61,338 nucleotides of DNA. It comes from Dactylosporangium sucinum. GTDB taxonomy: Bacteria; Actinomycetota; Actinomycetes; Mycobacteriales; Micromonosporaceae. Within the stretch, counting starts at the first letter, position 1, and each line of letters begins with the position of its first letter. The stretch spans positions 1 through 61,338 of the forward strand of contig NZ_BMPI01000069.1 in assembly GCF_014647515.1 (NCBI RefSeq), in the 5' to 3' direction. A program made the translations under genes and the position numbers. Positions 31,940-40,954 of the stretch are shown piece after piece. Under the pieces are notes generated by a model, which was not told where the DNA came from, made no database searches, and saw only the letters and a program-made list of their open reading frames with translations.

Positions 31940-34009
31940 TCAGGGCGCGTTTGCCACGCCCGGCGGGAGGAACCGCGCTCCGGTGACCTTCTCGGAGATG
32001 CCCTCGCGGTCGAGGTACGGCGTGATCCCACCGAGGTGGAACGGCCAGCCGGCGCCGAGGATCATGCACAGGTCGATGTCGCGGGCGTCCGCCACGACGC
32101 CCTCGTCGAGCATCAGGCGGATCTCCTGGGCAAGGGCGGACGTCGCCCGGTCACGCAGTTCCTCCACCGACGACGGCCGGTCGCCGACCTCCAGCAGGGC
32201 AAGGACCTCCGGGTCGGGGTTGCCCTCGGCGTCGGTGAAGCCGCGCTTGCCGGCGGCGACGACCCGGCCCAGGTTCGGCGAGACGCCGAAGCGGTCCGGG
32301 AAGGCGCCGTGCAGCGTCTCGGCGACGTGGTGCGCGACGGCCGGGCCGACCATGGTGAGCAGGGCCATCGGGCGCATCGGCAGGCCGAGCGGGTCGAGCG
32401 CCGAGTCGGCGACGTCGATCGGGGTGCCGTCGTCGACCGAGGCGGTGACGACACCGAGGAAGCGGGTCAGCAGCCGGTTGACGACGAACGCCGGCGCGTC
32501 CTTCACCAGCACCGACGACTTCTTCAGCGCCTTGCCGACCGCGAACGCGGTGGCGAGGGTCACGTCGTCGGTCTGCGCCGCCCGGACGATCTCCAGCAGC
32601 GGCATCATCGCGACCGGGTTGAAGAAGTGCAGCCCGACCACGCGCTCGGGGTGGGCGAGGTCGGCGGCCTGCTCGGTGACCGACAGCGACGAGGTGTTGG
32701 TGGCCAGCACGCAGTCGTCGCGGACGATCTTCTCGATCTCGGCCCAGACCTGCTTCTTCACGCCGAGGTCCTCGAACACCGCCTCGAGCACCAGGTCGGC
32801 GTCGGCGAACGCGGCCTTGTCGACCGAGCCGCTGACGAGGCCCTTGAGCTTGGCGGCCTTGCCGGCGTCGAGGCGGCGCTTGGCGACCAGCTTGTCGACC
32901 TCGGCCCGCACGTAGCCGACGCCCTTGTCGACGCGCTCCTGGTCGAGGTCGGTCAGCACCACCGGTACCTCGAGACGACGCACGAACAACAGGGCGAGCT
33001 GCGACGCCATGAGCCCGGCGCCGACGATGCCGACCTTGTTCACGTCGCGGGCGAGGCCCTTGTCCGGCGCACCGGCCGGCCGTTTGGCGCGGCGCTGCAC
33101 GAGGTCGAACGCGTAGAGGCTGGCGCGAGCCTGGTCGCCCATGATGAGGTCGGCGAGCGCCTCGTCCTCGGCCGCCGTGCCCTCGTCGAACGTGGCGGTC
33201 TTCGCGAGCGCCAGCAGCTCCAGCGCCTGGTTCGCCGAGCTCACGGCGCCGTGGAGGCGCTCGTCGAGCTGGTGCTTCGCGAAGTACAGCACCCCGTCCC
33301 ACATGTCCCGGTCGACCTCCGGCCGGGTCACGGTGACGGTGCCGTCGACGACGCCCTCGGCCCACTCCAGCGACCGCTCCAGGTAGTCGGCCGGGTCGAA
33401 GATCGCGTCGGCGATGCCCATCTCGTGGGCCTGGGCCGGCTTGAGCTGCTTCTGGGTGAGCGGGTTCTGCAGGATGACCTGTGCCGCGGCGGCGATGCCG
33501 ACGAGGTTGGGCAGCAGCTGCGTGCCGCCCCAGCCGGGCACCAGGCCGATCGCGACCTCGGGCAGCGCGAGCGCCGCGGCGCCGGAGGAGACGGTGCGGT
33601 AGTGGCAGTGCAGCGCGACCTCGAGGCCGCCACCCATCGCGGCGCCGTTGACGAACGCGAACGTCGGCACCGTCGAGTCGCGCAGCTTGCGGAAGACGCG
33701 GTGCCCGTACCGACCCAGCTCCACCGCCTGCTCGCGTGAGGTCAGCAGCGGCATGCCGGTGATGTCGGCGCCGACGCAGAAGATGTACGGCTTGCCGGTC
33801 AGCGCGATGAACTTGGGCTGCGCGGCGACGGCCTCGTCGATCGCCGCGTCGAGGCTGGCCAGCCCGCCGGGGCCGAACGAGTTCGGCTTGGTGTGGTCGA
33901 AGCCGTTGTCGAGCGTGATGATCGCCGCCCGCTCGCGGCTCGGCAGGGTCACGAACCGCAGCAGCGCCTTGGTCACGACCTCGTTCGGGTTGGTGATGGT
34001 CGCGGTCAC
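31940..34009 (-). CDS. Fatty acid oxidation multifunctional enzyme (enoyl-CoA hydratase / 3-hydroxyacyl-CoA dehydrogenase)
   Basis: A 689-residue FadB-type alpha subunit. The N-terminal crotonase domain (about residues 20-280) has the oxyanion loop FCVGADITGMPLL and GAAMGGGLEVALHC, with the catalytic Glu in PEVAIGLVPGWGGTQLLP. The NAD-binding domain begins NKVGIVGAGLMASQLALLF (about residue 330), followed by NTSSLSVTE and the catalytic His in GLHFFNPV. The C-terminal 3HCDH domain ends the protein. It performs hydration and dehydrogenation of 2-enoyl-CoA. GTG 34009 overlaps the thiolase stop by 4 nt (GTGA), giving stoichiometric FadA/FadB synthesis. Confidence 0.95.
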   Translation of the reverse strand: MTATITNPNEVVTKALLRFVTLPSRERAAIITLDNGFDHTKPNSFGPGGLASLDAAIDEAVAAQPKFIALTGKPYIFCVGADITGMPLLTSREQAVELGRYGHRVFRKLRDSTVPTFAFVNGAAMGGGLEVALHCHYRTVSSGAAALALPEVAIGLVPGWGGTQLLPNLVGIAAAAQVILQNPLTQKQLKPAQAHEMGIADAIFDPADYLERSLEWAEGVVDGTVTVTRPEVDRDMWDGVLYFAKHQLDERLHGAVSSANQALELLALAKTATFDEGTAAEDEALADLIMGDQARASLYAFDLVQRRAKRPAGAPDKGLARDVNKVGIVGAGLMASQLALLFVRRLEVPVVLTDLDQERVDKGVGYVRAEVDKLVAKRRLDAGKAAKLKGLVSGSVDKAAFADADLVLEAVFEDLGVKKQVWAEIEKIVRDDCVLATNTSSLSVTEQAADLAHPERVVGLHFFNPVAMMPLLEIVRAAQTDDVTLATAFAVGKALKKSSVLVKDAPAFVVNRLLTRFLGVVTASVDDGTPIDVADSALDPLGLPMRPMALLTMVGPAVAHHVAETLHGAFPDRFGVSPNLGRVVAAGKRGFTDAEGNPDPEVLALLEVGDRPSSVEELRDRATSALAQEIRLMLDEGVVADARDIDLCMILGAGWPFHLGGITPYLDREGISEKVTGARFLPPGVANAP

Positions 34010-35199
34010 TTGTCGCCCTTCCAGTTCGGGTTCTCCCAGATCACGGACGCGCCCATGCCGATGCCGACGCACATGGCGGTCAGGCCGTAGCGCACCTCGG
34101 GGTGCTCGGCGAACTGCCGCGACAGCTGGGTCATGAGCCGAACGCCGGAGGAGGCGAGCGGGTGCCCGACGGCGATCGCGCCGCCCCACGGGTTGACCCG
34201 CGGGTCGTCGTCGGCGATGCCGAAGTGGTCGAGGAAGGCGAGCACCTGCACGGCGAACGCCTCGTTGAGCTCGAACAGGCCGATGTCCTCGATCGTCAGG
34301 CCGGCCTGGCGGAGGGCCTTCTCCGTGGCCGGGATCGGGCCGACGCCCATGACCTCCGGCTCGACGCCGGCGAACCCGTACGCGACCAGGCGCATGCCGA
34401 TCGGCAGGCCCAGCTCCCGGGCGACGTCCTCGGCCGCGATGATCGACGCGGTGGCGCCGTCGTTGAGGCCGGCCGCGTTGCCCGCGGTCACCTTGCCGTG
34501 CGGGCGGAACGGGGTCTTGAGCGTGGCCAGCTTCTCCAGGCTCGTCTCGCGGGGCGCCTCGTCGACGGTGGCCAGGCCCCAGCCGGCCTCCGGGTCGCGG
34601 GTGGCCACGCTGACCAGGTCGGGCTGCAGCTTGCCGGCCCGGTAGGCGGCGGCCGTCCGCACCTGCGACGCGTAGCCGAACCGGTCGGCGCGCTCCTTGG
34701 TGATGCCGGGCAGCCGGTCGTGGAGGTTCTCCGCCGTCGAGCCCATGACCAGCGCCGACGGGTCGACGAGCTGCTCGGCCAGGATGCGCGGGTTGGGGTC
34801 GACGCCCTCGCCCATCGGGTGGCGGCCCATGTGCTCCACGCCGCCGGCGATCGCCACGTCGTAGGCGCCGAACGCGATGCCGCCGGCGACGGTGGTCACC
34901 GCGGTGAGGGCGCCGGCGCACATCCGGTCGATCGCGTACCCGGGCACCGACTTGGGCAGGCCGGACAGGAGGGCGGCGGTGCGCCCGATGGTGAGACCCT
35001 GGTCGCCGATCTGCGTCGTGGCCGCGATGGCGACCTCGTCGACCCGTTCGGGCGGCAGCTGCGGGTTGCGCCGCAGCAGCTCCCGGATGCAGCGGATGAC
35101 GAGGTCGTCGGCGCGGGTGTTGGCGTACATCCCACCGGCCTTGCCGAACGGGGTGCGCACGCCGTCGACGAAGACGACGTCGCGGACGGTACGGGGCAC
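34006..35199 (-). CDS. Acetyl-CoA C-acyltransferase (beta-oxidation thiolase)
   Basis: A 397-residue thiolase, the FadA partner of the downstream multifunctional enzyme, cleaving 3-ketoacyl-CoA to acetyl-CoA and a shortened acyl-CoA. Catalytic residues are visible: the nucleophilic Cys in DRMCAGALTAV (about residue 90), His in NPWGGAIAVGHPLASSG, and Cys in TAMCVGIGMGASV near the C-terminus; NEAFAVQVLAF precedes these. The start GTG 35199 is fixed by AGGAGGA upstream. The two genes form an operon ended by a hairpin at 31871-31897. Confidence 0.96.
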   Translation of the reverse strand: MPRTVRDVVFVDGVRTPFGKAGGMYANTRADDLVIRCIRELLRRNPQLPPERVDEVAIAATTQIGDQGLTIGRTAALLSGLPKSVPGYAIDRMCAGALTAVTTVAGGIAFGAYDVAIAGGVEHMGRHPMGEGVDPNPRILAEQLVDPSALVMGSTAENLHDRLPGITKERADRFGYASQVRTAAAYRAGKLQPDLVSVATRDPEAGWGLATVDEAPRETSLEKLATLKTPFRPHGKVTAGNAAGLNDGATASIIAAEDVARELGLPIGMRLVAYGFAGVEPEVMGVGPIPATEKALRQAGLTIEDIGLFELNEAFAVQVLAFLDHFGIADDDPRVNPWGGAIAVGHPLASSGVRLMTQLSRQFAEHPEVRYGLTAMCVGIGMGASVIWENPNWKGDK

Positions 35200-35531
35200 G
35201 GAGTCCTCCTCCTGACGAGTTGGAGGCAATGTTACTCGCCAGTAAGTCCGCCGGCCCTATGGATCCCCCCACACCACGCCGCCGCTCACCTTCGTCCCGC
35301 GATGTGTCCCGCGATCGTGTCCTGCGATCTTGGAGTTGCGGTCCCGGCTTTATGCCGAAAAATCGGACATATTCGGGACTACAAGTCCAAGATCGCGGGA
35401 CACGGGTGCGGCCGGCGCGTCCGGCGCGGCCTGGGGCCGCGCAGGGCTGGGCCGCGCAGGGCTGGGCCGCGCTGGGCCGCGCGAGCCTGCGGCGCGTCCG
35501 GCGCGGGGCTGGGCCGCGGGTCGGGGGTGTG
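35200..35531. repeat. Repeat-bearing intergenic region
   Basis: This 332-base gap upstream of the thiolase contains no gene. It holds a second copy of the dispersed palindrome (35321-35399) and, from about 35436 to 35490, a degenerate 15-bp repeat of the form GCGCAGGGCTGGGCC. CCCGCGATGTGTCCCGCGAT just before the palindrome is a partial direct repeat. The thiolase promoter must lie between about 35200 and 35320 but no consensus elements were recognised. Confidence 0.6.
35321..35399. repeat. 79-bp palindromic element, copy B
   Basis: Arms CCTGCGATCTTGGAGTTG (35321-35338) and CAAGTCCAAGATCGCGGG (35382-35399) pair over 18 bp with two mismatches; the right arm is identical to that of copy A at 7343-7360. 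The inner parts share TCCCG...CGAAAAA...CGGGA. It lies between codirectional minus-strand genes, followed by low-complexity repeats just as copy A is. Confidence 0.8.
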
Positions 35532-36803
35532 TCAGGTGGGGGTGTGGAGGGCTGCCGTCAGGCCCGGAGTGACCAGCGCGACCTGCCAGGGGCGCGCGCC
35601 GTAGCCGGACAGCACCGCCGCCACCGCGTCCTCGGTCAGCTCCTCCGGCGGCGACCAGGCCAGCCGGCGCACCGAGTCGGGGGTGATGAGGTTCTCCGGC
35701 GGTAGCTGGTGCGCCCCGGCCAGGCTGGTGACCAGCTCGCGACAGCGCGCCAGCCGGGCGGCCGCGACCGGGTCGCGCTCGGCCCAGCGGTGCGGTGGGG
35801 GCGGGCCCTCCGACGGCGGCGTGGTCGGCAGCTCCTTGTCGGACAGGGCGCGGGCGTCGGAGAGCGCGCCGAGCCAGGTCGGGGCCAGCCGGCGCACCGA
35901 CCGGCCGCCGAAGCCGGCCAGGGCGAGCAGGCTGCGCTCGTCCTTCGGGTCGGCCTCGGCCGCGGCGATGATCGCGGCGTCGGCCAGGACCCGGCCGGGG
36001 CTCGCGTCGCGGCGCTGGGCGATCTCGTCGCGGGCGGTCCACAGCGCGCGCACCCGGGCCAGGGCACGCGCCCCGCGGACCCGGTGGATGCCCGAGGTGC
36101 GGCGCCACGGGTCGGCCCGCACGCGCGGCGGGTCGCCGGCCGAGGCGACCAGCGCGGCGAACTCCTGCTGGGCCCACTCGGTCTTACCCTGCTTCTGCAG
36201 CTCCTCGACGAGCGTGTCGCGCAGCTGGAGCAGCAGCTCGACGTCCAGCGCCGCGTAGGTCAGCCAGGACGTCGGCAGCGGCCGGGTCGACCAGTCGGCC
36301 GCCGAGTGGTGCTTCTCCAGCGTGTAGCCCAGCAGCGACTCCGTGAGCGCGGCCAGGCCGACCCGCTCGAAGCCGCACAGCCGGGCGGCCAGCTCGGTGT
36401 CGAACAGCCGGGTCGGGCGCAGGCCGAGCTCGGTGAGGCACGGCAGGTCCTGGCTCGCGGCGTGCAGCACCCACTCAGTGGGCGAGATCACTTCGTCGAG
36501 CTCGGGCAGCTGCCCGAACGGCAGCGGGTCGATGAGGATCGTGCCGGCGCCGGCGCGGCGGAGCTGCACGAGGTACGCCCGATGGGTGTACCGGTAGCCG
36601 GAGGCGCGCTCGGCGTCGACCGCCACCGGGCCGGAGCCCACGGCGAAGCGTTCGACGGCGCGTGCGAGCTCGGCCCGGTCCACGATCGGCTCGGGTGTCC
36701 CGTCTCGGGGGGCGGTCAGCAGGACGGGCTCGGTCGTGTCGTCCGGTTTGCCCGGACTGTCTGGCTCCTCGTCCCGACGCCGCGCGGGGGGTTCGTCGGT
36801 CAC
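35532..36803 (-). CDS. Ribonuclease D-like 3'-5' exonuclease with HRDC domain
   Basis: A roughly 423-residue DEDD-family exonuclease. The acidic disordered N-terminus is followed by Exo motifs: I in GPVAVDAERASG (residues D and E), II in VLHAASQDLPCL, and III in LTYAALDVELLLQL (Tyr/Asp). An HRDC domain (about residues 230-300) begins RVRGARALARVRALW, and a second HRDC-like part lies near the C-terminus. It trims structured RNA 3' ends in other bacteria. It corresponds to Rv2681. The start may be GTG 36803 (TACCGT 7 nt upstream, leaderless-like) or GTG 36827. Codons before the first motif are poorly conserved, so the choice is uncertain. Confidence 0.9.
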   Translation of the reverse strand: MTDEPPARRRDEEPDSPGKPDDTTEPVLLTAPRDGTPEPIVDRAELARAVERFAVGSGPVAVDAERASGYRYTHRAYLVQLRRAGAGTILIDPLPFGQLPELDEVISPTEWVLHAASQDLPCLTELGLRPTRLFDTELAARLCGFERVGLAALTESLLGYTLEKHHSAADWSTRPLPTSWLTYAALDVELLLQLRDTLVEELQKQGKTEWAQQEFAALVASAGDPPRVRADPWRRTSGIHRVRGARALARVRALWTARDEIAQRRDASPGRVLADAAIIAAAEADPKDERSLLALAGFGGRSVRRLAPTWLGALSDARALSDKELPTTPPSEGPPPPHRWAERDPVAAARLARCRELVTSLAGAHQLPPENLITPDSVRRLAWSPPEELTEDAVAAVLSGYGARPWQVALVTPGLTAALHTPT

Positions 36804-37133
36804 GCGGACCACGGTACGTTGCGGCACAGGTGCCCCGTTGCAGCCGGTCCGGCGCGTCGGGTTCGAGACCCCTTACCGACCCCCGCGAAGACGGCCGAAA
36901 AGGGTTGGGAATCGGGTCGGACAGACGATGGGGATAGCCGGTACGGTCGCGTGCGCAGGAAATCCGGATCTGTCGGCAGGTTGCATCTGTCCACAGGTTG
37001 CCTCGAAGGTCGCGGGGCTTGTGCAGGCCGTCTAGGGTGAGGCCGACCGGCGACACCGCGACATGGCAGCCTGCGTGCGAGCAATTGTCCGGCGAAAACG
37101 GGCGGAATCGTGACAGGAAGGAAAACGAGAAGC
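36804..37133. other. Divergent intergenic region
   Basis: These 330 bases lie between the ribonuclease D gene (minus) and a protease gene (plus). TACCGT at 36816-36811 (minus) is a candidate leaderless -10. On the plus strand AGGTTGC occurs twice (about 36980 and 37003) around CTGTCCACA, which resembles a DnaA box with one mismatch, and TAGGGT lies near 37033. No gene is seen. Confidence 0.35.
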
Positions 37134-38228
37134 ATGACGGCCGGGTATGACCCTTCCAACCCGGTGGCTTCCGGCACCTCAGACTCGTACGAACGGCCGC
37201 AACATGCGGACCGTGCGGCCGACGAGTCGGAGCGACTCGGTCCACTTCCCCCGCGCATGACGTCCACCGGCTCGTTCCAGGCGGTGTCGAGCACCGGGTC
37301 GCTGCAGACCGGTGCGCTGCAGACGGGGCCGGCGCCGACCATCACCGGCGCGCTGCCGACCCAGCCGACCAGCGCCTGGCCGGTCTCCGGGCCCGTCTCC
37401 GGGCCGGGCCAGCCGCGGCCGCACAGCGGACCCCCGCTCGGCCCGCCGCCCGCCCGGCGCAGCGGCACCTCGGTGTTCGCCCTGGTGCTGGCGATCGTGC
37501 TGCTCATCGTGGTCGGCGTGCAGGCGGCGTTCATCGTCAGCCTGCAGGGCCGCCTCGACAAGACCGAGGACACGCTCACGCAGGCGCAGCAGGCGGACGA
37601 GTCGCGGCTCAAGGCCCTCGAGGGCCGGGCCGACAAGCTGGAGGCGAAGACCGGCGGCAGCCTCGACGCGGCCGAGGTCGCCGCGAGTGTGCGGCCGAGC
37701 GTCTTCCGGGTCTCCACCAAGTATGCGACGGGCACCGCCTTCGCCCTCGGCAAGGAGCCGGCGGGCGGCGGGACCAACCTCATCACCAACTACCACGTGG
37801 TGCAGGAGGCGTACGAGCGCAACGAGCGCAACGTCAGCCTCGAGCGCACCGACCAGCGCTTCGGCGCGACCATCGTCGAGGTTCACCCGGACAAGGACCT
37901 GGTCGTGCTGCACACCGACGAGGTGTTCACCCGGCTCAACCCGGCGCCGGAGGTCCCCAAGGTCGGCGAGCCGGTGCTCGTCGTCGGCTCCCCGCTCGGC
38001 CTCGAGGACACCGTGACGACGGGCGTGGTGAGCGCCTTCCGCACGTTGAGCGGCGAGCAGCTGATGCAGTTCGACGCGGCGATCAACCCGGGCAACTCCG
38101 GTGGTCCGGTCTTCAACGCGAAGAAGGAGGTGGTCGGCGTCGCGACGCTCAAGGCCCGGGAGGCCGAGGGTATCGGCCTCGCGATTCCGATCACGGTGGT
38201 CTGTCAGACGGTCAACAACGTCTGCTGA
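37134..38228 (+). CDS. Membrane-anchored trypsin-like (HtrA/S1C) serine protease without PDZ
   Basis: A 364-residue protein with a long disordered cytoplasmic N-terminus rich in Ser/Gly/Pro (repeats of TGSLQTGALQTG and SGPVSGPG), one transmembrane helix (about residues 113-135), a coiled-coil neck (GRLDKTEDTLTQAQQADESR) and an exported chymotrypsin-fold domain. The triad is visible as His in LITNYHVV, Asp in PDKDLVVLH and Ser in INPGNSGGPVF. It lacks the PDZ domain of DegP. ATG 37134 follows a purine-rich leader. It probably acts in envelope protein quality control (family-level inference). Confidence 0.9.
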   Translation: MTAGYDPSNPVASGTSDSYERPQHADRAADESERLGPLPPRMTSTGSFQAVSSTGSLQTGALQTGPAPTITGALPTQPTSAWPVSGPVSGPGQPRPHSGPPLGPPPARRSGTSVFALVLAIVLLIVVGVQAAFIVSLQGRLDKTEDTLTQAQQADESRLKALEGRADKLEAKTGGSLDAAEVAASVRPSVFRVSTKYATGTAFALGKEPAGGGTNLITNYHVVQEAYERNERNVSLERTDQRFGATIVEVHPDKDLVVLHTDEVFTRLNPAPEVPKVGEPVLVVGSPLGLEDTVTTGVVSAFRTLSGEQLMQFDAAINPGNSGGPVFNAKKEVVGVATLKAREAEGIGLAIPITVVCQTVNNVC

Positions 38229-38324
38229 GCCGTAGTCCCTGAACCACCCGCCGTTGCGTCCCGGTCGCGACGGTCGTTCGACGCCCGCCGGGGCGCTGCC
38301 CGGCGGACCACCAGGAGGAAGCAG

Positions 38325-39170
38325 ATGTCATACCCCGGAAACCCCCAGGGGAACCCGAACGAGGGATACGGCTACCCCGACCCGAACGCGCCCGCCGGTG
38401 CCTACCCGCCCGCGCAGCAGCCGTCGTACCCGGCACCGCAGCAGCCGTCGTACCCGGCTCCGCAGCAGCCGTCGTACGACCAGCCGGTGTCGCCCTACGG
38501 CGGCCCCGTGCCGCCGCAGGCCGCTCCGCTCCACGACCAGGGCACCACGCAGTTGCCGTCCTACGGCAGCGAGGGCTCCTACAGCCTCGACCCGTCGGTC
38601 TCGGCCCCGCCGACCGCCCCGATGATGGCCCCGCCGCCGATGTCCGGCCCGCCGATGTCGGGTCCGCCCATGTCCGGCCCGCCGAACACGTTCGGCCCGG
38701 TCTCCGGCCCGCCCGCGTTCCCGGCCCAGCCGATGGCGTACCCGCCGGTCGAGACGCCGAAGAAGCGGGGCGTCGCCGTCCCGATCCTGGCCAGCCTGCT
38801 GGCGCTCGCGGTCATCGCGGCCGGCGTCTTCGTCGGCCTCTACGTCGACAAGAGCGGCAAGCTGGACAAGTCGGAGAAGCTCGCCGCCGACCGGCAGGTG
38901 ACGATCGACAACACCAACAAGGATCTCGAAACCACCAAGGCCGACCTCAAGTCGAAGGCCGACGAGCTCGCCAAGGCGCAGCAGGACCTGCGTGGCACCC
39001 AGTCCGACAGCACCGAGGCCAAGCGTCAGCGCGACGTCATCGGCACCTGCCTGAAGCTGCTGCTCGAGGCGTCGGAGGCGGCCAACAAGAACGACCAGAC
39101 CACGTATCAGAACAAGATCCAAGAGCTGCAGAAGCCGTGCAACGAGGCTCAGGTTCTGCTCGGGTTCTAG
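38325..39170 (+). CDS. Proline-rich coiled-coil membrane protein
   Basis: A 281-residue protein with a low-complexity cytoplasmic N-terminus: three copies of QQPSYPAP (residues 30-50) and several MSGPP units (near residues 105-120). A transmembrane helix (AVPILASLLALAVIAAGVFV, about 151-170) is followed by an exported coiled coil (KLDKSEKLAADRQ to about 235) and a small C-terminal domain with two Cys (GTCLKLLL and QKPCNEAQV). Nothing identifies a function. It follows the HtrA-like protease by about 96 nt and shares its tail-TM-coiled-coil plan, so it may be a partner or substrate adaptor. GGAGG precedes ATG 38325. Confidence 0.75.
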   Translation: MSYPGNPQGNPNEGYGYPDPNAPAGAYPPAQQPSYPAPQQPSYPAPQQPSYDQPVSPYGGPVPPQAAPLHDQGTTQLPSYGSEGSYSLDPSVSAPPTAPMMAPPPMSGPPMSGPPMSGPPNTFGPVSGPPAFPAQPMAYPPVETPKKRGVAVPILASLLALAVIAAGVFVGLYVDKSGKLDKSEKLAADRQVTIDNTNKDLETTKADLKSKADELAKAQQDLRGTQSDSTEAKRQRDVIGTCLKLLLEASEAANKNDQTTYQNKIQELQKPCNEAQVLLGF

Positions 39171-39192
39171 TCAGCGCTGGATGACCTGACGC

Positions 39193-39221
39193 ACGGCCGG
39201 CGCTGAACCAGCGCCGGCCGT
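39193..39221. terminator. Perfect GC-rich terminator between convergent genes
   Basis: ACGGCCGGCGCT (39193-39204) and AGCGCCGGCCGT (39210-39221) form a perfect 12-bp stem with loop GAACC. On the plus strand the tail is CGCATACGTTTTA, so it terminates the coiled-coil gene and may also act for DUF3000 from the other side. Confidence 0.8.
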
Positions 39222-39294
39222 CGCATACGTTTTACGCCATCCGGCTCGGGTCCGGTTGTGCACGTGTGCGGCCCACTCGGCGAGCAGTCCCGGT

Positions 39295-39846
39295 CTACGC
39301 GCGGAGCGCGGTGACGCCGGGCGGGGGCAGGCCGGCCGTCGAGGCCAGCAGCGCGCACCAGGCGTGGACGTGGGCCTGGATGTCGTCGTCGGTCGGCGTC
39401 CACGAGGCCCGGATCTCCAGGTCGGCCGCCGCCGGCGGCCCCGCGAGGTCGCCGAACCGGGTCGACAGGGTCTGCGTGACCGTGCCGCCGATCGCCGTGT
39501 AGGCGGCGTGGTGCCCGTCGAGCGCGTCGGTGAGCCAGCTCCAGCCGACGCCGGGCAGCAGCGGGTCGGCGGCGAGCTCCGCCTCCAGCTCGGCCGTCAC
39601 GTACGTCACGAACCGCATCGTCCCGTCCCACGCCTCGTGGCCGGCCGGGTCGTGCAGCAGGATCAGCCGCCCGGTGGCCACCTCGTCGCCGTGGCGCAGC
39701 ACCGTGCCGCCGAGCGCGTGCGCGTAGGGCGCGAGGCGCTGCGGCGCGGGCACCTCCTCCAGCGTGATCTCCGGCCGGGCGGTCACGGCACGCAGCTCCT
39801 CCACCGCCCGGGTGAACGTAGGGGGAGTCGCGGTCGATGGCGCCAT
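39295..39846 (-). CDS. DUF3000 family protein
   Basis: A 183-residue soluble protein matching the actinobacterial DUF3000 family (Rv2680 position): RAVEELRAVTARPEITLEEV near the N-terminus, GRLILLHDPAGHEAWDGTMR, FVTYVTAELE and a C-terminal EIRASWTPTDDDIQAHVHAW. It is divergent from hemE and always near ribonuclease D and hemE in relatives, hinting at a conserved but unknown role. TAGTCT (39858-39853, minus) sits 6 nt before the ATG with no Shine-Dalgarno, suggesting a leaderless transcript. Confidence 0.9.
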   Translation of the reverse strand: MAPSTATPPTFTRAVEELRAVTARPEITLEEVPAPQRLAPYAHALGGTVLRHGDEVATGRLILLHDPAGHEAWDGTMRFVTYVTAELEAELAADPLLPGVGWSWLTDALDGHHAAYTAIGGTVTQTLSTRFGDLAGPPAAADLEIRASWTPTDDDIQAHVHAWCALLASTAGLPPPGVTALRA

Positions 39847-39926
39847 AACGGAAGACTAAGAGAGAAAGTCGCGCAGGGGGTGCCGCCGCGCCGCCGCATT
39901 GCGCCGAGTGAAACGATGGTCGCGCT

Positions 39927-40940
39927 ATGGATGACACGACGAAGGTCCTGCTGCGCGCCGCCCGCGGTGAGGCGGTGCCGCACACGCCGGTCTGGTTCAT
40001 GCGTCAGGCGGGCCGGTCCCTGCCCGAGTATCGCGAGGTCCGGGCCGGGATCGGGATGCTGGAGTCCTGCCGGCGGCCCGACCTGGTCACCGAGATCACC
40101 CTGCAGCCGGTCCGCCGGCACGGCGTCGACGCGGCCATTCTCTTCAGCGATATCGTGGTGCCGCTGCAGGCGGCCGGCGTCGACCTCGACATCGTCGCGG
40201 GCACCGGCCCCGTGGTCGCCAGCCCGGTGCGCACCATGGCCGACGTCGAGGCGATCCGGCCGCTGGAGCCCGAGGCGGTCGAGTTCGTCGCCGAGGCCGT
40301 CCGCCAGCTCAAGCGCGAGCTCGGCCCGACGGCGCTGATCGGCTTCGCCGGCGCGCCGTTCACCCTGGCCAGCTACCTCGTCGAGGGCGGCCCCTCGAAG
40401 CACCACGTGCTCACCAAGGCGCTCATGCTGGGCGCCCCCGACGTCTGGCACGCGCTGTGCACCCGCCTCGCCGACATCACCCGCACCTTCCTGCGGGTGC
40501 AGGTCGACGCCGGGGTCGACGCGGTCCAGCTGTTCGACTCGTGGGCGGGGGCGCTGTCGGAGGCCGACTACCGGCGCTCGGTCCTGCCCCACTCCGCGAG
40601 CGTGCTCGGGAGCCTGTCCGAGGTTCCCCGCATCCATTTCGGCGTGGGCACCGCCGAGCTGCTCGCCGCCATGAGCGAGGCGGGCGCCGACGTGGTGGGG
40701 GTGGACTGGCGCACGCCGCTGGACGTCGCCGCGAGCCGCGTGCCGGGCAAGGCCGTGCAGGGCAACCTCGACCCGGCGGTGCTGTTCGCCCCCTGGGAGG
40801 TCGTCGAGCAGGAGGCCCGGCGCGTGCTGGCGGAGGGCACCAAGGCCCCCGGCCACATCTTCAACCTCGGCCACGGCGTGCTGCCGGAGACCGACCCCGA
40901 CGTCCTGACCCGCCTGGTGGAGCTGGTCCACACGGTCTAG
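39927..40940 (+). CDS. hemE: Uroporphyrinogen decarboxylase
   Basis: A 337-residue enzyme converting uroporphyrinogen III to coproporphyrinogen III in heme synthesis. Landmarks are PVWFMRQAGRSLPEYR (substrate-binding Arg residues), ILFSDIVVPLQAAG (catalytic Asp), GFAGAPFTLASYLVEGG, SWAGALSEADYRR, GNLDPAVLFAP and HGVLPETDPDVL. Length is standard. It is divergent from DUF3000 with an 80-nt gap, and hemG and hemQ follow 2-3 kb later on the same strand, completing the coproporphyrin-dependent branch used by Gram-positive bacteria. Confidence 0.97.
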   Translation: MDDTTKVLLRAARGEAVPHTPVWFMRQAGRSLPEYREVRAGIGMLESCRRPDLVTEITLQPVRRHGVDAAILFSDIVVPLQAAGVDLDIVAGTGPVVASPVRTMADVEAIRPLEPEAVEFVAEAVRQLKRELGPTALIGFAGAPFTLASYLVEGGPSKHHVLTKALMLGAPDVWHALCTRLADITRTFLRVQVDAGVDAVQLFDSWAGALSEADYRRSVLPHSASVLGSLSEVPRIHFGVGTAELLAAMSEAGADVVGVDWRTPLDVAASRVPGKAVQGNLDPAVLFAPWEVVEQEARRVLAEGTKAPGHIFNLGHGVLPETDPDVLTRLVELVHTV

Positions 40941-40954
40941 CGGTGCCGGCGGTC

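Noticed and set aside
31940..35272. A single fused thiolase-hydratase-dehydrogenase protein
   Set aside because: The thiolase motifs are in a different frame from the FadB-type frame. The overlap is a 4-nt GTGA stop/start junction, so there are two proteins.
36980..37010. A DnaA-box cluster or origin
   Set aside because: Only one CTGTCCACA-like site with a mismatch is present and no dnaA or dnaN genes are nearby.
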